DNA of 64,000 nucleotides. Source: Halohasta salina (GTDB taxonomy: Archaea; Halobacteriota; Halobacteria; Halobacteriales; Haloferacaceae). This document shows positions 26,471-35,196 of this stretch, piece by piece. Every line of letters begins with the position of its first letter. The first letter of the stretch is position 1. The notes under the pieces are model-generated. The model saw only the letters and a list, made by a program, of their open reading frames with translations. It was not told the DNA's origin and did no database searches. The stretch is from assembly GCF_024178165.1 (NCBI RefSeq), contig NZ_JAMZIE010000001.1, positions 62,001 to 126,000 of the forward strand, read 5' to 3'. The translations under genes were made by a program, and so were the position numbers.

Positions 26471-27427
26471 CTACCCCGACAGCCCCATCGCCTCGATCTG
26501 CTCCTGATACCGGTTGCGGATCGTCACCTCGGTTACCTGTGCGACGTCGGCGACCTCGCGTTGGGTCTTCTTCTCGTTGCAGAGCAGCGAGGCCGCGTAG
26601 ATCGCCGCCGCGGCGAAGCCGGTCGGCGACTTGCCCGACAGCAGCCCCTCTTCGGCGGTGGTGTCGATGATCTCCTTGGCCTTCGCCTGGACCTCCTCGC
26701 TGAGATCGAGCTGCGAGGAGAATCGGGGAACGTACTTCTTGGGGTCGACCGGCCGCATCTCCAGGCCGAGTTCCTGGGAGATGTAGCGGTAGGTCCGGCC
26801 GATCTCCTTGCGGTCGACACGGGAGACCTCGGCGATCTCTTCGAGGCTGCGCGGAATCCCCTCCTTCCGACAGGCGGCATACAGCGCCGCCGTCGAGACC
26901 CCTTCGATGGAGCGGCCGCGAATCAGGTCCTCGTTGAGGGCCTGTCGGTAGATCACCGAGGCGACCTCCCGGACCGATTGGGGGACCCCCAGCGCCGAGG
27001 CCATCCGGTCGACCTCGCTGAGGGCGAACTGGAGGTTGCGCTCGCCGGCGTCCTTGGTGCGGATGCGCTCCTGCCACTTCCGGAGGCGGTGCATCTGACT
27101 CCGCTTTTCGGAGGACAGCGACCGCCCGTAGGCGTCCTCGTTTTTCCAGTCGATGGTCGTGGTCAGCCCCTTGTCGTGCATCGTGTTCGTCGTCGGGGCC
27201 CCCACGCGGGATTTCTCCTGGCGCTCCGAGTGGGTGAACGCCCGCCACTCGGGGCCGCGGTCGATCCGGTCGTTTTCGATGATGAGCCCGGTCGGCTCGT
27301 GCATGAGCTCGCCGTCCGACGTACGGACGACGTCTTCGGGGTCGACGTCGTCGAGGTCGATCCCCTCGGCGTCGCCCTCCTCGTGTTGCGTCTCGCCGTC
27401 GACGCGCTGGCGGGTTGACCGTGTCAT
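26471..27427 (-). CDS. tfb: Transcription initiation factor TFB lacking the zinc-ribbon cysteines
   Basis: 318 residues. Two cyclin repeats (about 125-205 and 220-305) bind TBP and the BRE; the B-finger/linker PEWRAF...RVGAPTT is intact. The N-terminal zinc ribbon should show two Cys-x2-Cys pairs but reads [17 protein letters not shown], with none; the only cysteines are in AACRKEG and SLLCNEK. It is therefore a degenerate-ribbon paralogue, a type seen in haloarchaea, which encode many TFBs. It is divergent from rnhA with a 128-base shared upstream region. Confidence 0.93.
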   Translation of the reverse strand: MTRSTRQRVDGETQHEEGDAEGIDLDDVDPEDVVRTSDGELMHEPTGLIIENDRIDRGPEWRAFTHSERQEKSRVGAPTTNTMHDKGLTTTIDWKNEDAYGRSLSSEKRSQMHRLRKWQERIRTKDAGERNLQFALSEVDRMASALGVPQSVREVASVIYRQALNEDLIRGRSIEGVSTAALYAACRKEGIPRSLEEIAEVSRVDRKEIGRTYRYISQELGLEMRPVDPKKYVPRFSSQLDLSEEVQAKAKEIIDTTAEEGLLSGKSPTGFAAAAIYAASLLCNEKKTQREVADVAQVTEVTIRNRYQEQIEAMGLSG

Positions 27428-27555
27428 CCCGTTGCATAGTAATCCGTGGAACGATTGTAAACCTACTGGGTACCATTCCCACTGCCGGCGGGGCCACTGG
27501 CCTCACGGCCGGTCGGCAACGAATCACCTTTGAGGATCCCGTCCCCAGCGGCGGT

Positions 27556-28146
27556 ATGCCAACGATCGACTGCGATCCCGACGACGCGGCCGACCGCCTC
27601 CGAGCTGCGGGCGTCGACATCGAGCCGGGAAACATCCCCCACGAGGCGTGGCGCGCCGAACGCGACGGGGCGGTCGCGGTTGCCTACGATGACAAGGTCG
27701 TCGTCCAGGGCGCCGATCCCGGCCGGCTCACCACGCTGCTACAGGAGGGCGGCGGCCGCGCCCACGTCTACTTCGACGGGGCCTCTCGCGGCAACCCCGG
27801 CCCTGCGGCGGTCGGCTGGGTGATCGTCACCAGCGACGGGATCGCCGCCGACGGCAACGCCCGGATCGGCGAGACCACGAACAACGACGCCGAGTATCAG
27901 GCCCTGATTCGCGCGTTGGAGGCCGCTCGGGACTACGGACTCGACGAGGTCGACATCCGGGGGGATTCGGAACTCATCGTCAAACAGGTCCGCGGCGAGT
28001 GGAACACCAACGAGCCGACGCTCCGGGAGCGGCGGGTGCGGGTCCGGGAACTCCTGACGGGGTTCGACCGCTGGTCGCTCGAACACGTGCCGAGAGAGAT
28101 AAACAGCCACGCCGACGAACTGGCCAACGAGGCACTCGATGAGTGA
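27556..28146 (+). CDS. rnhA: Ribonuclease HI
   Basis: 196 residues. An N-terminal ~65-residue haloarchaeal domain precedes the RNase H fold: catalytic Asp in VYFDGASRGNPG, Glu in NNDAEYQAL, Asp in RGDSELIVKQ and Asp in SHADELAN. It removes the RNA strand of RNA-DNA hybrids and Okazaki primers. The stop overlaps the next gene's start by 8 bases, so the two are translationally coupled. Confidence 0.93.
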   Translation: MPTIDCDPDDAADRLRAAGVDIEPGNIPHEAWRAERDGAVAVAYDDKVVVQGADPGRLTTLLQEGGGRAHVYFDGASRGNPGPAAVGWVIVTSDGIAADGNARIGETTNNDAEYQALIRALEAARDYGLDEVDIRGDSELIVKQVRGEWNTNEPTLRERRVRVRELLTGFDRWSLEHVPREINSHADELANEALDE

Positions 28147-28699
28147 GCTCCCACAAGACGCAGTCGACGCCGCAGAGCGACTGACTAAACTCGCCCGCCA
28201 GGTCGGCGACGAGGCCGAGGCCGACGCCTACCGCCAGCGACGCGCCGAGACGCTCGCCGAACACGAGTACACCGCCCGCGTCCGCGATGAGGACGAGACG
28301 CTCGTGTTGTATCCCGACGCGTGGCTCGACGACGATGGCACGGTGATCCTCGATCGGATCGAGGATACCGACCGCGCCGTCGAGGTGCCGCTGTCGACCG
28401 CGGGCGGCGAGGGGTCGTGGGCGGAGATCGAGGCCCACAACGCCGCCCTCGTCGAGGCCGTCGCCGAGGAGTACGGCGAGATTCACGCGAAAAACGCCCG
28501 CGCCTTCGCGGACTTCATGGGGAACCACTATCTCGCCCGCGTCGACGAGGCGACCGACAAACAGCTCGCGGAGTTCACTCGTGAGTACTTCCCACGGAAC
28601 GCGTGGCCCGATAAAAAACAGCGAGAGGTCGTCGAGACCTCCCTCGAATACCTTGTTTCCGTCTCCGAAGCCGACTGCCCAGGTCAGGCCTCCGAGTAA
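28139..28699 (+). CDS. RnhA operon protein (DUF7108-like)
   Basis: 186 residues, acidic and helical, with YTARVRDEDETLVLYPDAWL near the middle and NHYLARVDEATDKQL in the C-terminal half. This is the conserved haloarchaeal partner encoded next to rnhA; its activity is unknown. ATG 28139 overlaps the rnhA stop by 8 bases. Its stop is two bases from the convergent PadR-family gene. Confidence 0.8.
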   Translation: MSELPQDAVDAAERLTKLARQVGDEAEADAYRQRRAETLAEHEYTARVRDEDETLVLYPDAWLDDDGTVILDRIEDTDRAVEVPLSTAGGEGSWAEIEAHNAALVEAVAEEYGEIHAKNARAFADFMGNHYLARVDEATDKQLAEFTREYFPRNAWPDKKQREVVETSLEYLVSVSEADCPGQASE

Positions 28700-28701
28700 C
28701 C

Positions 28702-29061
28702 TTATTTCAGGGCGTCGACGAGGTCGTAGATGTCCTGTGCGCGGTCGTGGTTGGTGACGAACTTCGAGAGGTCCCACTCGAACTGGCCGAGGATGGCCTC
28801 GTAGCCCGTTTCGGTCAGTTCGTACTGGTTGGTCCGTTTGTCGAGTTCGCTCTTTTCGACCAGTTCCATCTCGACCAGATCGTCGAGGTTGGGGTAGAGT
28901 CGACCGTGGTTGACTTCGGTGCCGTAATACTCCTCGAGTTCGCGCTTGATCGCCAGCCCGTAGCGCGACTCTTCGGCGAGGATCATGAGGATGTTCTGTT
29001 GGAACGCGGTCAGATCGCGTGCCATGCCCGTCTCATCACTGACTGATTGTGCCTCTGACAT
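28702..29061 (-). CDS. PadR family transcriptional regulator (RosR-like)
   Basis: 119 residues. The winged helix ILMILAEESRYGLAIKREL / VNHGRLYPNLDDLVEMELVEK is the PadR signature, with a C-terminal dimerisation helix (FVTNHDRAQDIYDLVDALK). It resembles RosR, the oxidant-responsive PadR factor of Halobacterium, but orthology needs a tree. A TTAAATAG TATA-like box lies about 25 bases before ATG 29061, indicating a leaderless message. Confidence 0.88.
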   Translation of the reverse strand: MSEAQSVSDETGMARDLTAFQQNILMILAEESRYGLAIKRELEEYYGTEVNHGRLYPNLDDLVEMELVEKSELDKRTNQYELTETGYEAILGQFEWDLSKFVTNHDRAQDIYDLVDALK

Positions 29062-29327
29062 AGTAGGATTAATGTCATCATGCTATTTAACACTTCGTAA
29101 TCAGAATCGGAATCCACCATCGAAGGAGAACTATTTTCGGCCACCACCCGTTCAATCACCCGTTTATCGCCGCCGTCGGTCACGGATGGTCGACAAAAAC
29201 GGCGCGTGTTTCGCATCGTGTGTCCGAGATTGGAGATGTCTGCCGGGCAGTGAATGCGTGTGGATGACACGAACGGCCGGGGAGTCCCGAAAGGACTTTT
29301 GTGTGTGTCTGGGAATCGGTAGATGGA

Positions 29328-29858
29328 ATGACGAACCTCTGGAAAACCCTCGATGCGGGACCCGACGCGCCGGAGACGATCTACGCGGTCGTCGAGTGCC
29401 TGAAAGGCGAGCGGAACAAGTACGAATACGACAAGGACATCCCGGCGGTCGTGCTGGATCGGGTGCTCCACTCGAACGTCCACTACCCCTCCGATTACGG
29501 CTTTATCCCCCAGACGTGGTACGACGATGACGACCCTCTCGACGTACTCGTGTTGGTCGAGGACGCCACCTTCCCCGGCTGTGTGATCGAAGCCCGCCCG
29601 GTCGCACTGATGGGCATGGACGACGGCGGCGAGCAGGACGACAAGGTCATCGCCGTCCCGACCGAGGACCCACGCTACGACCACATCGAAGACCTCGACG
29701 ACATCCCACAGCAGACTCAAGACGAGATCACCGAGTTCTTCAACACCTACAAGAATCTCGAAGAGGGCAAAGGCGCTGACGTTCTCGACTGGGAGGACAA
29801 AGCCGCCGCCATCGACGCGATCGAACACAGCCAAGAGCTCTACGACGAGACGTTCTAA
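29328..29858 (+). CDS. ppa: Inorganic pyrophosphatase (family I)
   Basis: 176 residues. ECLKGERNKYEYDKD, HYPSDYGFIPQTWYDDDDPLDVLVL (motif pieces) and the metal-binding aspartates identify a family I soluble pyrophosphatase, which hydrolyses PPi to drive biosynthetic reactions. ATG 29328 is taken because it gives MTNLWKTLDAGPDAP, the family start. A 266-base upstream gap shared with the PadR gene holds no other gene that I can see. Confidence 0.95.
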   Translation: MTNLWKTLDAGPDAPETIYAVVECLKGERNKYEYDKDIPAVVLDRVLHSNVHYPSDYGFIPQTWYDDDDPLDVLVLVEDATFPGCVIEARPVALMGMDDGGEQDDKVIAVPTEDPRYDHIEDLDDIPQQTQDEITEFFNTYKNLEEGKGADVLDWEDKAAAIDAIEHSQELYDETF

Positions 29859-29919
29859 CCGCCCGACATCCCTGTTTTCGCCGCGTTCGTTCACTGTTTC
29901 GGCCGCGAATGTGTCAGAT

Positions 29920-29966
29920 GCATACTCACACCGGCCGGAATGTGGTATGCGCATGGGTAATTATTT
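29920..29966 (+). promoter_or_regulatory. Inverted repeat and TATA box before a small gene
   Basis: GCATAC (29920-29925) and GTATGC (29945-29950), extended inward by CACA/TGTG with one bulged base, form a 10-base-pair imperfect inverted repeat. TAATTATTT at 29958-29966 follows and lies 29-37 bases before ATG 29995, the right spacing for a leaderless haloarchaeal promoter. Confidence 0.5.
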
Positions 29967-29994
29967 GGGTGTGTGGACCGAACGAATAGTCGTG

Positions 29995-30096
29995 ATGTCA
30001 GCAACGGAATCCGACTTCGGGATCCGGCATCCGACGGTCGTCCCGACGAACTTCGAGCCGGTCGACGACCCCGACGAGTCCGACGACGACCAGTGA
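29995..30096 (+). CDS. Putative 33-residue acidic small protein
   Basis: The frame from ATG 29995 encodes 33 residues (MSATESDFGIRHPTVV... ending DDPDESDDDQ). The acidic tail fits haloarchaeal coding composition, and the TATA box at 29958-29966 predicts transcription starting at or just before this ATG. Longer in-frame starts upstream would cross the promoter. Function unknown. Support is compositional and positional only. Confidence 0.5.
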   Translation: MSATESDFGIRHPTVVPTNFEPVDDPDESDDDQ

Positions 30097-30146
30097 ACCG
30101 GTTCGGAGCCAAACGTCTTTCATCCCACCGCCGCTAGAGGTAGCTA

Positions 30147-31076
30147 ATGGCGAGATGCGACGAGTGTGGCGTCGACGAAAACATGCCGTACCAGTGCCGG
30201 CGCTGTGGCCGGACCTTCTGTGCGGACCACCGACTCCCGGAGAACCACGACTGTCCGGGGCTCGACGACTGGAACGACCCCGGCGGCGTCTTCGATAGCG
30301 GGTTCGACGACTCGGTCGACGGCGGCGGCCGAACCTCGACGGCCAAGGGGATGGTCGACAAACTGACCGGCACGGGCGGGCCACTGGGGTATTTCCGTGG
30401 GAACATGGCCTACACCATGCTGGCGCTGATGTGGGTCACGTTCATCCTCCAGTGGCTCGTCATCCTCGTCGGCGGTGGGGGGCTCCACCAGACGCTGTTC
30501 GTCCTCCGGCCCGCCTTCCCCGAGTACGTCTGGACGTGGGTTACCTCGGTGTTCGCCCACTCGCCGACGAACTTCTTCCACATCGTGTTCAACAGCATGG
30601 TGATCTTCTTTTTCGGCCCGCTGGTCGAACGTTACATCGGCTCGAAGAAGTTCGCCCTGCTGTTCGTCGGCAGCGGCGTCCTCGCCGGACTGAGTCAGAC
30701 CGCCCTCACCATTTTCGAAACGACGGTCACCCCAGCGACGCCCGGCGTCCTCGGAGCCAGCGGCGCGGCGCTGGCGATCATGGGCGTGCTGACGATCCTC
30801 AACCCCAAGCTCAAGGTGTTGATCTACTTCATCATCCCCGCGCCGATCTGGCTGCTCACCCTCGTGACGGCCGCGGTGAGCGTCTTCTTCATCGGTTCCG
30901 GGCAGGCCGGCGGTGGCGGGATCGCCCACGGCGCCCACCTCGTCGGCCTGATCGTCGGCCTCGCCTACGGCCAGTACATCAAACAAACCCAGAACATCCG
31001 CACCCAGAACCGGTTCCGCCTCGGCGGCGGTGGCCCCGGCGGCGGTATGGGCGGTCCCGGTCGCGGTCGGTTCTGA
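30147..31076 (+). CDS. Rhomboid intramembrane serine protease with N-terminal AN1 zinc finger
   Basis: 309 residues. An AN1-type zinc finger (Cys4, 7, 17, 20, 25; His28, 34; Cys36) is followed by a linker and a six-helix rhomboid domain. The catalytic dyad is Ser205 in GASGAA and His264 in AHGAHLVGL; the supporting FFHIVFNSM carries His145/Asn149. The C-terminal tail is Gly/Arg-rich. Archaeal AN1-rhomboids (Haloferax RhoII type) affect surface glycosylation. Its stop codon abuts the ATG of the endonuclease V gene. Confidence 0.92.
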   Translation: MARCDECGVDENMPYQCRRCGRTFCADHRLPENHDCPGLDDWNDPGGVFDSGFDDSVDGGGRTSTAKGMVDKLTGTGGPLGYFRGNMAYTMLALMWVTFILQWLVILVGGGGLHQTLFVLRPAFPEYVWTWVTSVFAHSPTNFFHIVFNSMVIFFFGPLVERYIGSKKFALLFVGSGVLAGLSQTALTIFETTVTPATPGVLGASGAALAIMGVLTILNPKLKVLIYFIIPAPIWLLTLVTAAVSVFFIGSGQAGGGGIAHGAHLVGLIVGLAYGQYIKQTQNIRTQNRFRLGGGGPGGGMGGPGRGRF

Positions 31077-31907
31077 ATGGAGCCCGCCCGCCCGGATCTC
31101 CTCCCCGACCCTTCGTTGTCCCGCGAAGAGATGGAGGCCCTCCAGCGGACTGTCGCCGCCGATGCCGAGTTCACCGACCGACTGCCGTTCGATCCGGCTG
31201 TCGTCACCCGGTCGACCCGACCAGCCGACACAACAGGATCGGCGCAGTCGACGCTCGCCTCCGGGACGACCGATATGGCGAGCGACACCCACGAGCCGCC
31301 GGTCATCGCGGGCGTCGACCAAGCCTTCGTCGACGATACCGCGATAAGCGCTATCGTCGCCCTCCGGGACGGCGAGGTGATCGAACGCACCCACGCCGTC
31401 ACCGATCTGTCGGTGCCCTACATTCCCGGCTTGCTGTCGTTTCGGGAGGGCGAGGCGATCGTCGACGCGTTCGCCACGCTCAACTGCGAGCCCGACCTCG
31501 CCTGCTTCGACGGCAGCGGCCGCATCCACTTCCGGCAAGCAGGATTAGCGACCCACATGGGCGTGATCTTCGACCTGCCAGCCATCGGGATCGCTAAGAA
31601 CCTCCTCTGCGGCACGCCACGGGAGTCAGTCGACGACCGACCCGAGGGGTGGCGCACGCCCATCGAGTCGACCGACGCGGTCGACTGTCCACCGGGGACG
31701 ACAATCGGCTACGCCCATCAGTCGAGACAGTACGACTCCGGCAGTCAGTCGATCAATCCGCTCTACGTGAGTCCGGGCCACCGCGTGAGCGCCGAGACCG
31801 CGGTCGACCTCGTGGCCGTCCTCGGCGGCGGGTACAAACTCCCCGAGCCGACGCGGCTGGCCGACAGCTACGCCGACGAGGTCAAATCGCAGATCGTCGA
31901 CGAGTGA
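31077..31907 (+). CDS. nfi: Endonuclease V
   Basis: 276 residues. The N-terminal ~75 residues are a divergent extension with an unstructured Ser/Thr-rich stretch; the core has the metal-binding Asp81 in IAGVDQAF, VPYIPGLLSFREG, CFDGSGRIHFRQAGLATHMG (motif pieces) and IGIAKNLLCG. It cleaves near deaminated adenine (inosine) in DNA. The ATG 31077 directly follows the rhomboid stop TGA (31074-31076), so translation is coupled. Confidence 0.92.
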   Translation: MEPARPDLLPDPSLSREEMEALQRTVAADAEFTDRLPFDPAVVTRSTRPADTTGSAQSTLASGTTDMASDTHEPPVIAGVDQAFVDDTAISAIVALRDGEVIERTHAVTDLSVPYIPGLLSFREGEAIVDAFATLNCEPDLACFDGSGRIHFRQAGLATHMGVIFDLPAIGIAKNLLCGTPRESVDDRPEGWRTPIESTDAVDCPPGTTIGYAHQSRQYDSGSQSINPLYVSPGHRVSAETAVDLVAVLGGGYKLPEPTRLADSYADEVKSQIVDE

Positions 31908-31968
31908 GTCGGTCGTGTCCGGCCAACAAACACCGTATAATTAACACCCACGGGGCGGAACGTAGGGT

Positions 31969-32793
31969 GTGCAACCGAAGACGGTACTCATTACTGGCTG
32001 TTCGTCCGGCATCGGGCGGGCCACTGCGCTGGCGTTCGCCGACGAGGGGTGGACGGTGTACGCGACCGCCCGCGATCCGGCCGACATCGAGACGCTCGAA
32101 GACGCCGGCTGTCGGACCGACCGGCTCGACGTCACCGAACAGGATGACATCGACCGGGTGGTCGACCGCATCCTTGACGAGGAGGGCGCGATCGGCTGTC
32201 TGGTCAACAACGCCGGCTTCGGCCAGTTCGGCTCGCTGGAAGACGTGCCGGTCGAGAAGGTCGCCGAACAGTACGAAGTCAACGTCTACGGCCCCCACCG
32301 ACTGATCCGGGCCGTTTTGCCCCACATGCGCCGGGAAGAAGAGGGGACGATCGTCAACGTTTCGTCCGTGGCGGGCCGCGTCGCCTTCCCCGGCGGCAGC
32401 GCCTACTGCGGCTCGAAGTTCGCCCTCGAAGCGATGTCGGATGCCCTCCGCGCCGAGGTCGAACCGTTCGGGGTCGACGTCGTCGTCGTCGAGCCCGGGC
32501 CGGTCCGGACCAGCTTCTCGGATCGGGCCGAAGCCGAGGCCGACGGCAACGACCGCACCGGGGCCTACGAGGACTTCTATAGCCTGTTCGACGACACCGA
32601 GGCCATCGGTGGCGACGGCCCCGGCTCGGTGTCGCCGGAACGGGTGGCCGAGGATATCGTCAACGCCGCCAGCGCGACCAAACCGGTCGCCCGTGTCCCG
32701 GTCGGGACGGCCGCCCGCGTGAGCGTCCTCGCTCGGTTCATTCCCGATACGATCCGCGATCAGCTCTGGTCGGTCGTTCGCCGGTTCACGTAG
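31969..32793 (+). CDS. Classical SDR NAD(P)-dependent oxidoreductase
   Basis: 274 residues: cofactor site TGCSSGIG, NNAGFG, and the Ser-Tyr-Lys catalytic set (SSVAGRVAFPGGSAYCGSKFA in pieces). Substrate unknown; the C-terminal hydrophobic region resembles retinol-dehydrogenase-like SDRs. Start is GTG 31969, with TATAATTA at 31935-31942 giving leaderless spacing. Its stop abuts that of the convergent Get3-like gene. Confidence 0.88.
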   Translation: MQPKTVLITGCSSGIGRATALAFADEGWTVYATARDPADIETLEDAGCRTDRLDVTEQDDIDRVVDRILDEEGAIGCLVNNAGFGQFGSLEDVPVEKVAEQYEVNVYGPHRLIRAVLPHMRREEEGTIVNVSSVAGRVAFPGGSAYCGSKFALEAMSDALRAEVEPFGVDVVVVEPGPVRTSFSDRAEAEADGNDRTGAYEDFYSLFDDTEAIGGDGPGSVSPERVAEDIVNAASATKPVARVPVGTAARVSVLARFIPDTIRDQLWSVVRRFT

Positions 32794-33948
32794 TTACGCC
32801 AGACAGGCAGCCACGACCCGGAGGGCCGCCTCGCCGCGTACCTCGTCGGCCAACAGCGGGACCCGCTTTACCTCGCGGCCGCGGAACAGGTCGGTCGCCC
32901 CCTGCAAGGCGTCCTGCTGGACGCCCCACCGGCACTGACAGAACTCACAGTCCTCCAAGTTCGGCGTGACGATCCACTCGGGGTCGACCTCGTGGTCGGT
33001 AATCTCCGCGAGGTCCTCCATCACTCTGTTGACCACGAGCGTCCCGACCGGGATACCGAAGGCGTCGAGTTGGTCGACCAGCCGCTCGGATTCGACGACA
33101 CTCATCTCCTCGGGGATCATCACGACCCGGAAATCCGTCTGCTCGGGGTCACGGAGCACACCCCGAAGGCGTTCGATGCGCTCCCGCAACTCCTCCAAAT
33201 CGGCCGACGGATCGGCGTCGTTCCCCCCGCCGAACATCCCTTTGAGTCCCTCGAACATCCCCTGCATTCGCTGTCGCATCTTCATCACGCGGCCGACCAT
33301 CGAGTCCATGAGTTCGGGGAGTTCGAGCAGCCGCAGGGTGTGGCCGGTCGGTGCAGTGTCGACGATCACCCGGTCGAAGCGTGGATCGTCGAGGTATTCG
33401 AGCAGTTGGCGCATCGCTACCGCCTCGTCGGCGCCGGGCATCGAGCCGCCCATCCCCATCATTCCGGCCAGCCCGCCCATCCCTTCTTCCTCGTCGTCGC
33501 CGAGCATATCACCCATCGGGCCGAGTTGCTCGCCCATCTCGCCCATCCCGCCGAGGGGGTTTTCGTCGGTGCCGAACATCCCCTCGCCCATCGCCTCGTC
33601 GGGATCGATCTCGGCAGCCCACAGCGGGATCTCCTCACGGATTCGGGTCGGCGTCGGTGGAATCGCGGTTTCGAGGGTGTCCGACAGCGAGTGGGCCGGA
33701 TCGGTCGACACCACGAGCGTCGACGTGCCACCGGCGGCGCTCGACAGCGCGGTCGCGGCGGCCATCGTCGTCTTGCCGACGCCGCCCTTTCCGCCGTACA
33801 GCACGTACTCGGGGGCGTCGACACCTGCCGGCAGGTCGGTTTTCGTCGCTGTGACCTCGACCGGCTGTGGGCCCGTATCCGCCGTGTGTTCCGCCTCGGG
33901 TTCCTCGCCTTCGACCTCGTCGACGGCTTCGACATCGATCTCGCTCAT
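32794..33948 (-). CDS. Get3/TRC40/ArsA-type ATPase
   Basis: 384 residues. After an acidic ~45-residue N-terminal extension come the deviant P-loop GGKGGVGKT (52-60), DPAHSL switch I and DTAPTGHTLRLL switch II. A Met/Gly-rich stretch (about 133-172) and a second Met-rich segment (MKMRQRMQGMFEGLKGMF in pieces) match the client-binding region of tail-anchor targeting ATPases, and CEFCQCRW supplies a Cys-x2-Cys pair that could bind zinc at the dimer interface. Tail-anchored protein targeting is more likely than arsenite export, as no arsB-like gene is near. Confidence 0.88.
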   Translation of the reverse strand: MSEIDVEAVDEVEGEEPEAEHTADTGPQPVEVTATKTDLPAGVDAPEYVLYGGKGGVGKTTMAAATALSSAAGGTSTLVVSTDPAHSLSDTLETAIPPTPTRIREEIPLWAAEIDPDEAMGEGMFGTDENPLGGMGEMGEQLGPMGDMLGDDEEEGMGGLAGMMGMGGSMPGADEAVAMRQLLEYLDDPRFDRVIVDTAPTGHTLRLLELPELMDSMVGRVMKMRQRMQGMFEGLKGMFGGGNDADPSADLEELRERIERLRGVLRDPEQTDFRVVMIPEEMSVVESERLVDQLDAFGIPVGTLVVNRVMEDLAEITDHEVDPEWIVTPNLEDCEFCQCRWGVQQDALQGATDLFRGREVKRVPLLADEVRGEAALRVVAACLA

Positions 33949-33993
33949 ACCCGAGGGGAGACCGCCGGGACTTGTGTAGCCGTCGGTCCCCCC

Positions 33994-35100
33994 TCACCTC
34001 GCCTCGAAGTAGTCGGCCAGCCGTTCGGCGGCCTCGGTCACCCGCGGCGTGACGAGCGCAAACCGGAGCCACTCCTCGCGCGCATTCCCGAACGTAGAGC
34101 CCGGCATCCCCGCGACCCCGGCCTCGTCGACCAGCGTCTTGACGTTCTGCATCGTGCCGGGGAAGCCATCGAACCGCGCCAGCACGTAAAACGCCCCGTC
34201 GGGAGTGGTGTACTCGGCTCCGGCCTCGTCGAGCGCCGCGGTGAAGGCCTCAACGCGCTCGGTGAGTCGCTCGCGTGCCTCCCGGTAGTAGTCGGGGCCT
34301 GTTTCGCGGTAGGCGGTGTATACCGCCTGCTGGGCGGGTCTGCTCCCGGTCACATTGACCAGCATGTGTCGGGTTTTGGCCGCCTCGACGAGGTGTGGTG
34401 GGAAGATCGCGTACCCCACACGGAAGCCGGTGATCGCCATCGACTTCGAGACGCCGCTGGTGACGATCACGTTGTCCGCATCCAGAGTGAGCGCGCTCTC
34501 GAAGTGGCCCGAGAAATCGAAGTGGTCGTAGACCTCGTCGACGACGACCAGCGCGTCGTGGTCGGCGGCCGTCTCGACGACCGCCCGGACCGACTCGATG
34601 TCGTACACCGCACCGGTGGGGTTGTTCGGCGTGTTGAGGACGACGAGCGCGGTGTCGTCGGTGATCGCCTCGCAGGTGGCCTCGACATCGAGGCTACCGT
34701 CGCGGGCCGCGTCGACGAGTCGCGTCTCGCCGTCGAGCATCGACACCTTGCCGGGATAGTAGGGGTAGACGGGGTCAATCAGGACGGCCTCGTCGCCGGC
34801 CTCGCGGTCGAGCGCGCGGGCCATCCCGAGGTAGTTGGCCTCGCCGGTGCCGTTGGTGACGATCACCCGGTCGGGGTCGACGTTGCGGCGCTGGGCGATC
34901 TCCTCCCGAAGCGGCGTCAGACCGTCACTCGGGGGATACTGGAACTCATCGGCGTCGGCGGTGGCGTACGCACTGAGTCCGTCGCGGATGGCTTCCGGCG
35001 GCTCCCAGTCGGGGTTGCCGCTGACCATGTCGATCACGTCACCGTCGGCCGCCGCGGCATACTGCATCACGTGGAAGAACTGCGGCGTCTCGTAGTTCAT
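33994..35100 (-). CDS. PLP-dependent class I/II aminotransferase
   Basis: 368 residues. NTPNNPTGAV, VVDEVYDHF and the Schiff-base lysine motif GVSKSMAITGFRVGYA identify an aspartate/aromatic-type aminotransferase. The amino-acid substrate is not determinable. ATG 35100 (MNYETPQFFHVM) is full length. It is 45 bases upstream of the Get3-like gene on the same strand in the sense that the latter is transcribed away; they are not obviously an operon. Confidence 0.88.
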   Translation of the reverse strand: MNYETPQFFHVMQYAAAADGDVIDMVSGNPDWEPPEAIRDGLSAYATADADEFQYPPSDGLTPLREEIAQRRNVDPDRVIVTNGTGEANYLGMARALDREAGDEAVLIDPVYPYYPGKVSMLDGETRLVDAARDGSLDVEATCEAITDDTALVVLNTPNNPTGAVYDIESVRAVVETAADHDALVVVDEVYDHFDFSGHFESALTLDADNVIVTSGVSKSMAITGFRVGYAIFPPHLVEAAKTRHMLVNVTGSRPAQQAVYTAYRETGPDYYREARERLTERVEAFTAALDEAGAEYTTPDGAFYVLARFDGFPGTMQNVKTLVDEAGVAGMPGSTFGNAREEWLRFALVTPRVTEAAERLADYFEAR

Positions 35101-35196
35101 AGGCGGGAATTCGAGGCCGAACCCCTCTTTCTTTCGCCATCGCTGTCAGTCACCAGTCGGAAACATACACATAGCTGGGCAGATAGTCTCTGCATA

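Noticed and set aside
32992-35196. Long plus-strand frame through the Get3 and aminotransferase genes joined to the YdjM-like gene
   Set aside because: It is shadow sequence of two well-supported minus-strand genes; the membrane protein starts naturally at ATG 35197.
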